Source: Bacteroidota bacterium (lineage in GTDB: Bacteria; Bacteroidota; Bacteroidia; Chitinophagales; BACL12). From it: a stretch of 64,000 nucleotides of DNA. Positions 1 to 6,342 of the stretch are shown here, piece by piece; position 1 is the stretch's first letter, and each line of letters starts with the position of its first letter. The position numbers and the translations under genes are program-made. The notes beneath the pieces were generated by a model, which saw nothing but the letters and a program-made list of their open reading frames with translations, did no database searches and had not been told where the DNA came from. The stretch covers positions 372,001 through 436,000 of the forward strand of contig JADJJZ010000029.1 of assembly GCA_016706255.1 (NCBI GenBank), given 5' to 3'.

Positions 1-296
1 CCATTTATTAGAATTTCATTTCCTTGTGCATCGTACTCTTTGGTTATCACAAATCTTATTAATCCTTCCGAAAAAGAAATATGCTTAACAGCCGGACTTT
101 CAAATTCGGGAATTACAACTGAAAAATACCCTGCTGAATCAGTAAAAGTTGAAACATTTGCTTTTTTAAAATATACAAGCGCATCGGAAATGGGTTTATC
201 AACTTCTTCAATTAAAACGTTACCACTTACTGTAATTTGGGTAAAAGAAAATGTGCTTGAGAGCAGTATAGATATACAAAAAATAAATTTTTTCAT
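1..296 (-). CDS. 5' end of probable TonB-dependent receptor (partial)
   Basis: The frame opens at an ATG on the minus strand and runs off the left edge without a stop, giving 98 residues. The first 19 or so residues (MKKFIFCISILLSSTFSFT) form a signal peptide. What follows looks like a CarboxypepD_reg-like beta-sandwich (ITVSGNVLIEEVDKPISDA, then a FTDSAGYFSV strand), the plug-preceding domain common at the N-terminus of Bacteroidota TonB-dependent receptors. The gene sits behind a TPP riboswitch with its own promoter box, so an outer-membrane thiamin receptor is likely. The barrel lies outside the window, so a non-receptor surface protein with the same N-domain is not excluded. Confidence 0.65.
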   Translation of the reverse strand, partial: MKKFIFCISILLSSTFSFTQITVSGNVLIEEVDKPISDALVYFKKANVSTFTDSAGYFSVVIPEFESPAVKHISFSEGLIRFVITKEYDAQGNEILIN

Positions 297-349
297 GACA
301 AAGGTTTACAGTTTGAAACCTGCAAATGGAGCCTTTGCCGGAAGAAAAA

Positions 350-440
350 AAATTCCTCAATCCCTACCCGGAATTACCCGGCCAGGTTCGATGGGTTTAA
401 TCTCAGTCTTTAGCTTACGCTATCAACACCCCATGAGATA
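350..440 (-). promoter_or_regulatory. TPP (thiamin pyrophosphate) riboswitch
   Basis: Read on the minus strand, the leader shows the conserved THI-element order: GGGGTG near 432-427, CTGAGA near 404-399, ACCC and GAACCTG near 395-382, then GGGTAATTCC and GTAGGGA ending at about 361. A short P1 stem (CTCA with TGAG) closes it. A TACCTTTG promoter box lies at 451-444, just ahead of the RNA, so the element has its own promoter and does not depend on the genes to the right. Downstream, AGGTTT and AAACCT flank a hairpin just before the start codon at 296, which fits translational control. This is pattern recognition; the sequence signature is strong. Confidence 0.9.
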
Positions 441-462
441 ATACAAAGGTATAACAAAAATA

Positions 463-987
463 TTAGTATAACTGTTGTGGCTCATTATCAAGGTATTGCA
501 TAACAGTTTGCATCCGCTGTTCTACAGTTCCTTTTAATTCGACAAAACGCACTTTATATTTTATCATATGCTCTTTGTAAACGTTATATAAATGTTCGCG
601 ACGATGTGGATCTTCCCGTTGTGGATCAGGTTGCCATGGGAAGTCGGGTGCACATAAAAAATATACTGCCGGAACACGATCAATTGTTGCATGACTTAAC
701 CAAGGTTCACAACGCTGGTATTTATCATCGCACCAAATTTTTATGGTAAGTAAATCGGTATCACAAATTAATAATGGCGGATTGAGCGATTTAATTCGTT
801 CTTCCTCACTCATTTGCAACATGGCAATACTTAGTAAATCGTCGTATTCGTATTTTCTATTTAGGGAGCTGATAAACGGGCGTGCCATTTCGGGAACATA
901 CGGCAGGCTAAGCTTTTGGGATAAGTAATTTACCAAAGTAGTTTTTCCGCATGATTCGGGACCGGTAAAAACAATTTTATGTATCAT
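463..987 (-). CDS. NadR-like P-loop nucleoside kinase
   Basis: This 174-residue cytoplasmic protein has a Walker A motif GPESCGKTT at residues 9-17, followed by a PEMARPF segment and ICDTDLLT, matching the ribosylnicotinamide-kinase domain of NadR (AAA_28). That domain phosphorylates nicotinamide riboside to NMN. It lacks the nucleotidylyltransferase half of full NadR. Its start overlaps the stop of the PnuC-family gene by four bases (ATGA), so the two are translationally coupled: import followed by phosphorylation trapping. Because a TPP riboswitch lies just downstream, a role in thiamin salvage is possible, but nothing in the protein itself shows it. Confidence 0.85.
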   Translation of the reverse strand: MIHKIVFTGPESCGKTTLVNYLSQKLSLPYVPEMARPFISSLNRKYEYDDLLSIAMLQMSEEERIKSLNPPLLICDTDLLTIKIWCDDKYQRCEPWLSHATIDRVPAVYFLCAPDFPWQPDPQREDPHRREHLYNVYKEHMIKYKVRFVELKGTVEQRMQTVMQYLDNEPQQLY

Positions 988-1673
988 TTTGCCGCTTTTA
1001 AGGTGTTATATTTTTTTATCCATGCAATTAATCCTGCAATGGCTATAACTGTAAAAATAAGGTACTGTATTGAACTTAGGCATAATCCTTTCGAAAAAAA
1101 TAAAGGAATACAAACCATATCTCCTGCAATCCAATAAATCCAGTTTTCAATTTTTTTTCTGGCCATCAACAACATGGCAATAAAAAATACTGCTGTTGTA
1201 GCACCATCCCAATAAGCAACAACCGAATCGGTATGTTCATTCAGAATATATCCAAATAACAAAGCCAAAAAAGTAGTTCCGGCTAAATAATACACATTTT
1301 CTGCTTTGCGGTTCCAACTGATTTTTGATTCTTTAGAAATAGGGTCTGCTGTTTCAAAAACGTATGGTGCATCGAGTTCCTGAGCCACCGGTTTATTATC
1401 CTGTCTTGAAACTTTTCCGCCAAACTTCCAGTAATACCATCCATAAACACTTACAACAAAATAATAGGCATTTATTAAACCGTCGGCATATAGTTTTACT
1501 TCAAAACAAATATATACATATAACAAAACGGAGATGATGCCTACAGGATAAACCAGGATACTTTCTTTTCGGGCAAACCACACACTCAATATTCCGGTAA
1601 CCACTGCAATTATTTCAGGAATGGTCATCAATAAAAAAGAATCATGCAGGCAGTCGCTCAGTTGAAAGTCCAT
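984..1673 (-). CDS. pnuC: PnuC-family vitamin/nucleoside transporter
   Basis: This 229-residue integral membrane protein has about seven hydrophobic helices and the PnuC-family features FARKESILVYPVGIIS and VSVYGWYYW. PnuC proteins carry nicotinamide riboside by facilitated diffusion, with trapping by a kinase; relatives carry thiamin (PnuT) or riboflavin (PnuX). The adjoining, overlapping NadR-like kinase supports nicotinamide riboside. I chose the ATG at 1673: a longer TTG reading to 1694 lies inside a terminator stem. An internal ATG at 1628 is a second possibility. The substrate is inferred, not shown. Confidence 0.82.
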   Translation of the reverse strand: MDFQLSDCLHDSFLLMTIPEIIAVVTGILSVWFARKESILVYPVGIISVLLYVYICFEVKLYADGLINAYYFVVSVYGWYYWKFGGKVSRQDNKPVAQELDAPYVFETADPISKESKISWNRKAENVYYLAGTTFLALLFGYILNEHTDSVVAYWDGATTAVFFIAMLLMARKKIENWIYWIAGDMVCIPLFFSKGLCLSSIQYLIFTVIAIAGLIAWIKKYNTLKAAK

Positions 1674-1708
1674 AAAAAAACAAAGCTGCAACAATTGTTA
1701 CAGCTTTG
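1671..1708 (-). terminator. Terminator of the DUF4197 gene abutting the pnuC start
   Basis: An inverted repeat (CAAAGCTG, centre CAACAATTGTTA, CAGCTTTG at 1681-1708) has only one mismatched pair and is followed on the minus strand by a run of seven T that reaches into the ATG of pnuC at 1673. It should end the lipoprotein transcript immediately before the transporter start. Confidence 0.65.
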
Positions 1709-1732
1709 ACAAAATTAGTTGATATGAACCGA

Positions 1733-2425
1733 TTAGTTACCAAAAACCTGTTGTAATAAATCAGTTACCTGATGTTCAACATCGGTTCTGATATTTATTT
1801 CTTCCTGACCAAGCAGGATAAATAAGCCATCAAGACCTTTGTTTGTAGCATAATCAGCTAAATCGGTATTTACATCTTCCACTAAAGGAATGGTATTATA
1901 TAAGTCAATAACATCTTCCCATGCTTGTTGTGCGCCAACACCTTCCAGTGAATTTTGAATATCGGGTTTAAAAGCGCTGTATAAATCGGTAAATGTTTGA
2001 ATACGCAAATAATTTGTAGCAGCAGTATCAACGCCGTTAAGGATAGAAAGTGCATCATCGAAAGTAATATTGGTGATGGCATCTTTTAAAATTGGTTTTG
2101 CTTCATCAGCAGCATCTTCAGCGGCATGGTTGAGTGAGGTAACAAATCCATCAATCAATAAATCACCACCGGGAATAGCGCCAACAACGGTTTGTACGAT
2201 ACCTGCTTCTTCAGGGAAAAGTATTTTAATATCAGCATTATTTAAATAACCATCAAGTGCCGAACCATGTGTAATGGCAGTATCTGTTCCAACTGAAAGC
2301 GCTTCGCGTAATGCAGAAGCTACGTCGCCATCGGATAATAAATCGCCGAGGTTAATGTCTTCACACGACATAAAAACGGTTGAAGCGGCAAAAGGAACTA
2401 AAAATAAATAGTGGATTTTTTTCAT
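1733..2425 (-). CDS. DUF4197 lipoprotein
   Basis: The protein has 230 residues with a lipoprotein signal ending TVFMSC (Cys21). The body is alpha-helical and acidic, with the DUF4197 pattern: ALREALSVGTDTAI near residue 40, a central AEDAADEAKPILKDAI, and a C-terminal ATNKGLDGLF segment. It is probably anchored to the periplasmic face of a membrane. The family has no established biochemical role. It is transcribed away from the haem-lipoprotein operon and ends in the strong hairpin at 1681-1708. Confidence 0.85.
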   Translation of the reverse strand: MKKIHYLFLVPFAASTVFMSCEDINLGDLLSDGDVASALREALSVGTDTAITHGSALDGYLNNADIKILFPEEAGIVQTVVGAIPGGDLLIDGFVTSLNHAAEDAADEAKPILKDAITNITFDDALSILNGVDTAATNYLRIQTFTDLYSAFKPDIQNSLEGVGAQQAWEDVIDLYNTIPLVEDVNTDLADYATNKGLDGLFILLGQEEINIRTDVEHQVTDLLQQVFGN

Positions 2426-2557
2426 AGCTGTCGATTTCAGGCACTAAAATAAAATATCGTGCCATCTTTATCAAGTTCTCAATCAACAATTGTAATAAAC
2501 TACTGTAAGGATACGTTAAATGTCGTCGGTTTTTAGCGGAAATAAGCTAAAAATGTC

Positions 2558-2589
2558 TTGAATATCCTGAAACACACGCCGTAACTTTG
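2558..2589 (+). promoter_or_regulatory. Bacteroidota-type promoter of the haem-lipoprotein operon
   Basis: TTG at 2558-2560 and TAACTTTG at 2582-2589 are 21 bases apart, matching the phylum's -33/-7 pattern. Transcription would start about 15 bases before the ATG at 2610. Confidence 0.6.
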
Positions 2590-2609
2590 TATTAAAGAAA
2601 ATTAAATAT

Positions 2610-3362
2610 ATGCAGCGTAGTGTTTTTGTTTCCCTTGTTGTTCTTGTATTAATCGGAGCAGCATCTCTCCAAGCTTGTAAACACACACCATTAGACTTTA
2701 TACCGGAAGATCCGATTTTAATTGTTGACACAACAGGTGGTGGACCGGATACGCTTTTAACTTCAAATTGTGACCCGGATACGGTTTATTTTGAAAATGA
2801 CGTATTTCCGATATTATTATCGAATTGTGCTATGAGTGGTTGTCACGACAATGTTACGCATGAAGAAGGAATTAACCTTACTACGTATGCAAAAGTGATT
2901 TCAAGCCATATTATGGATGCCGGTGATCCTTTTGACAGTGAATTTTATGATGTAATAACCGAAAGTGGAGATGACAAAATGCCACCTTGGCCAAACCCAC
3001 CTTTAACTGCTGAGGAAATCGACTTAGTAATGACTTGGATGGAACAGGGTGCATTAAATAATTCATGCACCGACTGCGATACAACAGCTGTAACTTTCAG
3101 CGGAACCATACTTCCTATAATGCAGGCTTATTGCACCGGTTGTCACAGCACCGGCTCGCCTGATGGCTCTATATCCTTAACTGCTTACAATGGTGCAGGT
3201 TCAAACGATGGCATTGCAGATGTTGCTGCAGATGGTCGTTTACTTGGTGCTATTCAACACGAAGTTGGCTTTGTTTCAATGCCTCCGGGCGGAAGTACAT
3301 TACCTGACTGTTTAATTGACCAAATTCGTATATGGGTTGAGGCCGGTTATCCGGAAGATTAA
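2610..3362 (+). CDS. Two-domain c-type haem lipoprotein (Planctomycete cytochrome C-like)
   Basis: This 250-residue protein has a lipoprotein signal ending SLQAC (Cys23). Two similar domains follow. The first begins DTVYFENDVFPILLSNC and carries an atypical CX4CH motif (CAMSGCH) plus a KMPPWPNPPLTAEE segment. The second begins TFSGTILPIMQAYC and carries a canonical CXXCH (CTGCH) with a late SMPPGG. The layout matches PSCyt1-type monohaem domains, in which a distant Met is a plausible axial ligand. It is the first of three tandem relatives and is probably periplasmic or surface-anchored electron-transfer protein. Redox partners are unknown. Confidence 0.8.
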   Translation: MQRSVFVSLVVLVLIGAASLQACKHTPLDFIPEDPILIVDTTGGGPDTLLTSNCDPDTVYFENDVFPILLSNCAMSGCHDNVTHEEGINLTTYAKVISSHIMDAGDPFDSEFYDVITESGDDKMPPWPNPPLTAEEIDLVMTWMEQGALNNSCTDCDTTAVTFSGTILPIMQAYCTGCHSTGSPDGSISLTAYNGAGSNDGIADVAADGRLLGAIQHEVGFVSMPPGGSTLPDCLIDQIRIWVEAGYPED

Positions 3363-3446
3363 TAATAATCACCATTTATTCTCTAACGCTACAGCACTAA
3401 TAATCAATTAGTTGTGTTGTATGTATTGAGAATCAAATTAAAAACA

Positions 3447-4145
3447 ATGAAAACTTTCAGGATTATTGGTGTGGTGTTAGGTGCTATTGCATTTGCGGGT
3501 GTTGGATGTAAACATAATTCGCTGATTGACCTTACTGACCCAACAGTTACAATTGACTGTGACCCGGATACGGTGTATTTTCAAAATGATGTTTTACCAT
3601 TATTGGTATCTAATTGTGCTAAAAGTGGATGTCACGAAAGTGGTGGCGGTCATGAAGAGGAAGCTAATCCGCTGAGCAGTTATAATGAGGTGATGGCAAG
3701 TGATTATGTTGACCCATTTAATGCCAATCATTCAAAATTAATTGAAGTTTTAACTGAAAGTGGTGAAGATAAAATGCCACCACCACCAAATGAACCATTA
3801 ACCAGTGCACAACGTAGTTTATTGGAAAAATGGATAAATCAGGGTGCACGAAATAATGCATGCGAAGGCGGAGATTGTGATACCACCATTGTAAATTATT
3901 CAAATCAAATAGTTCGAACCGTAAATACCTATTGTAAAGGTTGCCATAGCGGAGCATCACCTTCAGGAGGAATTGACTTATCTTCGTACTCCGGTGTAGC
4001 GGCAATTGCAGCAAACGGCAGTTTTCTGGGATCTGTACAATTTGATGGTGGTTACGTATCAATGCCTTACAATGGCATGATGTTATCGGACTGTAAAATT
4101 GCTGAAATTAGAATCTGGATAGAAAATGGATACCCAAATGATTAA
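3447..4145 (+). CDS. Two-domain c-type haem lipoprotein, paralogue
   Basis: The 232-residue protein is a clear paralogue of the upstream gene. It has a lipobox GVGC (Cys21), a first domain with CX4CH (CAKSGCH) and KMPPPPNEPL, and a second domain with CXXCH (CKGCH) and SMPYNG. The ATG at 3447 places the signal peptide correctly; an upstream in-frame ATG-like extension to 3414 does not. It overlaps the next gene by eight bases, so the three are probably one operon made by tandem duplication. Confidence 0.8.
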   Translation: MKTFRIIGVVLGAIAFAGVGCKHNSLIDLTDPTVTIDCDPDTVYFQNDVLPLLVSNCAKSGCHESGGGHEEEANPLSSYNEVMASDYVDPFNANHSKLIEVLTESGEDKMPPPPNEPLTSAQRSLLEKWINQGARNNACEGGDCDTTIVNYSNQIVRTVNTYCKGCHSGASPSGGIDLSSYSGVAAIAANGSFLGSVQFDGGYVSMPYNGMMLSDCKIAEIRIWIENGYPND

Positions 4146-4542
4146 GAAAAATTTTAAATTACAGTTAATTGCTGTAGGTTTGATAGCAGGAAGTTTTTTA
4201 CCTTCATGTTATTACGATAGTAAAGAAGAGCTTTTAGGAACAAATTCATGTGATACTGTGGATGTAACTTATGCTGTAACCATTGTTCCTATTTTAGAAA
4301 GTCAGTGTTATAGCTGCCATAATACTGCAAATGCAGATATTTTAGGTGGCGGAACTAATTTAGATGGATATGATAATCTGATGGGTTATGTAACTGCTTC
4401 AGATCCTGATAATAGTTCATTTTATAACACAGTAGCTTGGGTTTCCGGTTATTCGTTTATGCCAAAATCGGGAAGTCAGCTAGGGGAATGTAATATTTTA
4501 AAAATTCGCGCCTGGATTAATGCAGGAGCTGTAAATAATTAA
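4138..4542 (+). CDS. Single-domain c-type haem lipoprotein
   Basis: The 134-residue protein has a lipobox FLPSC (Cys24) and one cytochrome-like domain: VTYAVTIVPILESQC, then CXXCH (CYSCH), then SFMPKSG near the C-terminus and an IRAWINAGA tail like its two upstream paralogues. It is the third and shortest copy and lacks the CX4CH domain. It starts eight bases inside the previous gene, and the barrel gene follows 14 bases after its stop. Confidence 0.8.
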   Translation: MIKKNFKLQLIAVGLIAGSFLPSCYYDSKEELLGTNSCDTVDVTYAVTIVPILESQCYSCHNTANADILGGGTNLDGYDNLMGYVTASDPDNSSFYNTVAWVSGYSFMPKSGSQLGECNILKIRAWINAGAVNN

Positions 4543-4556
4543 ACCAAAAACCACTA

Positions 4557-5444
4557 ATGTTAAAATATTTTACCCTTTCGATGTTGTTGGCAGTTTCAGG
4601 CATGCTGACGGCACAAAATAATAATGTTTACGCAACCGAAACTTTTCGAGATACCCGTATCATAAGCGGCCAAAGTGTTGAAACCAGTGTTCAGGGACAA
4701 GCCAAGTTTATTATTTCGCACCGTTTCGGCGATATTTATCAGGAAAATCCATTTAGTTTATTGTATAACTTTTTCGGCTTCAGTGGTGGTACAAATATGC
4801 GTATTGGTTTAGATTACGGAATTACCAATTGGCTTACCGTTGGTGCCGGTCGGAGTAACCTCGACAAAACCTATGATGGTTTTTTGAAAGTGAAGTTATT
4901 AAAACAAAGCACCGGTGATTTTAATTGCCCGGTAACCTTATCGTTTTACAGCGATATTAGTGTAATTACAGACACTGTAAATGAAATACTTAAGCCATAT
5001 TTTACAAGTGGCATCGGCTATGCCAACCAATTATTAATTGGCCGAAAGTTTACAGATGGGTTTTCTTTACAATTGATGCCCACACATGTTCACCGCAACT
5101 TAGTGGATTTAAACAGTGACCCGAATGATATTTTTGCCATCGGCATCGCAACAAAAATTCGTGTCGCAAAAAGTATTGATTTAACCGGAGAATATTATTA
5201 TACCCTGCCCAATCAATTACCTGCAGGTTATGATAACTGCCTTGCAATTGGTGCCGACTTTATTACAAAAGGGCACGTTTTTCAACTACAACTTTCTAAT
5301 TCACAATACCTGATTCCTGAACATTATATTGGCAGAACCGAGGGTAGTATTTTTGAGATGGTAAATGGCAAGCCCGATATTAATATACGTTTTGGATTTA
5401 ATATTACCCGCACATTTAAAGTAAACGGCAGACCTTACGAATAA
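4557..5444 (+). CDS. DUF5777 outer-membrane beta-barrel protein
   Basis: The 295-residue protein has a signal peptide ending LTAQ and then alternating amphipathic strands throughout: IISHRFGDIYQ, FGFSGGTNMRIGLDYG, WLTVGAGRSN and a terminal strand INIRFGFNITRTF. This matches the DUF5777 barrel family. The family often accompanies periplasmic cytochrome or YceI-like proteins in Bacteroidota, and here it closes the haem-lipoprotein operon. A role in moving electrons or a substrate across the outer membrane is inference only. Confidence 0.8.
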   Translation: MLKYFTLSMLLAVSGMLTAQNNNVYATETFRDTRIISGQSVETSVQGQAKFIISHRFGDIYQENPFSLLYNFFGFSGGTNMRIGLDYGITNWLTVGAGRSNLDKTYDGFLKVKLLKQSTGDFNCPVTLSFYSDISVITDTVNEILKPYFTSGIGYANQLLIGRKFTDGFSLQLMPTHVHRNLVDLNSDPNDIFAIGIATKIRVAKSIDLTGEYYYTLPNQLPAGYDNCLAIGADFITKGHVFQLQLSNSQYLIPEHYIGRTEGSIFEMVNGKPDINIRFGFNITRTFKVNGRPYE

Positions 5445-5462
5445 AAATTTGCTGAAATTTTT

Positions 5463-5489
5463 TTGAGAACAGAATAATTTTTATATTTG
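5463..5489 (+). promoter_or_regulatory. Promoter for the leader-like region
   Basis: TTG at 5463-5465 and TATATTTG at 5482-5489 match the Bacteroidota promoter with a slightly short 16-base spacer. It lies just before the first mini-ORF at 5497. Confidence 0.55.
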
Positions 5490-5496
5490 CACCACA

Positions 5497-5538
5497 ATGA
5501 TTAATTCATTAAACAAAATCGACAACAAGGAATCATAG
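5497..5538 (+). CDS. Mini-ORF 1 (13 codons), possible leader peptide
   Basis: The frame ATG...TAG encodes MINSLNKIDNKES. It begins eight bases after a good -7 box and is followed 30 bases later by a GC hairpin. Its position is like that of an attenuation leader peptide, but it has no run of one amino acid. Translation is unproven. Confidence 0.3.
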   Translation: MINSLNKIDNKES

Positions 5539-5567
5539 TTCACAGGAACGATAAATCATATTTATTG

Positions 5568-5605
5568 AACCCGGGCTATGGTCCGGGTTTTATTAACTAA
5601 ATTTT
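5568..5605 (+). terminator. Hairpin 1 of the leader region
   Basis: AACCCGG (5568-5574), an eight-base loop, then CCGGGTT (5583-5589) form a perfect seven-pair stem followed by TTTATTAACTAAATTTTTTT. It is a likely terminator or attenuator. Confidence 0.6.
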
Positions 5606-5610
5606 TTTAT

Positions 5611-5664
5611 ATGAGAAAAGTAGAATTTTTAAACATCGCTAACGTAAGCGAAACAGACGAATAG
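5611..5664 (+). CDS. Mini-ORF 2 (17 codons), possible leader peptide
   Basis: The frame encodes MRKVEFLNIANVSETDE and starts 21 bases after hairpin 1. It contains a small inverted repeat (TCGCT, AGCGA). A second GC hairpin follows at 5694. The pair mini-ORF plus hairpin therefore occurs twice in tandem. Translation is unproven. Confidence 0.3.
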   Translation: MRKVEFLNIANVSETDE

Positions 5665-5693
5665 CCGCTCTTGCAACATAATTGTAACAAGCA

Positions 5694-5728
5694 GCCCGGC
5701 TCCTATTTGTCCGGGCATTTTTATGCCC
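5694..5728 (+). terminator. Hairpin 2 with overlapping alternative hairpin
   Basis: GCCCGG (5694-5699) pairs with CCGGGC (5711-5716), followed by ATTTTTAT. The same GGGC can instead pair in GGGCAT (5713-5718) with ATGCCC (5723-5728). The two structures exclude each other, as terminator and antiterminator do. Confidence 0.5.
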
Positions 5729-5771
5729 TGTAGTAACCATTTTATAAATGCCACAGGCAAAATTTACAATT

Positions 5772-6251
5772 ATGAAAAACATTAAAATTTACATTTTAAT
5801 GATCATTACTATTATTAAACGAAGCAATTATTTGATTGCCTGGATTGTTGATTTAGTTGAAACCATAAATACAATTATTCAAACTACTAAAATCAGAACA
5901 ACCAAACGTTTAATCAATACGTTATTAGTTTTAATTTTTTCAAAAATTATTGAAAACAAATTAAATAACTTAACGGTAACAGCAATTGATATTATTAAAA
6001 TTTTATATAAATATGAAATATTAATTGCCTTAGTTAATACCCAAATTATCATTTCTATTATTTATTTAATCGAAATTTTAAATGGTGTAACTATTATAAT
6101 TAACGTTGAGATTATTACATTGATTTTAACGATTTATGTATTGGTAATTGGTCAATTGACTGTAGCTGCGAAAATTAAAAAAGAAGTTCATACAAGTCAT
6201 ACATTTCCCGAAGCCGCTTCAGGGGTTTGTTGGGATAAAATACGACTATGA
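5772..6251 (+). CDS. Isoleucine-rich orphan ORF of unknown nature
   Basis: This frame of 159 codons stays open through very AT-rich DNA, where chance alone would give many stops. The product is about one quarter isoleucine (IYILMIITIIK, TQIIISIIYLIEIL) with Thr, Leu, Asn and Lys making up most of the rest, and has several hydrophobic stretches that could be membrane helices. The last 20 residues come from GC-richer DNA with a hairpin (GAAGC, GCTTC). I recognise no family. It may be a diverged membrane protein, a very long Ile-rich leader, or degenerate sequence. It lies between the tandem mini-ORF hairpins and the PBP1A gene. Confidence 0.35.
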   Translation: MKNIKIYILMIITIIKRSNYLIAWIVDLVETINTIIQTTKIRTTKRLINTLLVLIFSKIIENKLNNLTVTAIDIIKILYKYEILIALVNTQIIISIIYLIEILNGVTIIINVEIITLILTIYVLVIGQLTVAAKIKKEVHTSHTFPEAASGVCWDKIRL

Positions 6252-6253
6252 CT

Positions 6254-6309
6254 GCATGTTGAACAGGGAATTTTAGCATTATGCACAAAAGTTCTCTGTT
6301 ACAGCATGC
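6254..6309 (+). repeat. Imperfect hairpin upstream of the PBP1A gene
   Basis: GCATG (6254-6258) and CAGGGAA (6264-6270) can pair with TTCTCTG (6292-6298) and CATGC (6305-6309), with one G-T pair and a symmetric internal loop. No T run follows, so it is not an obvious terminator. Confidence 0.35.
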
Positions 6310-6342
6310 CTAAAAAAACAAAATTGCATCATACATTTGTGT

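Noticed and set aside
40..441. Plus-strand open frame at the left edge
   Set aside because: It is antisense to the receptor 5' end and its riboswitch, which have strong motifs on the minus strand.
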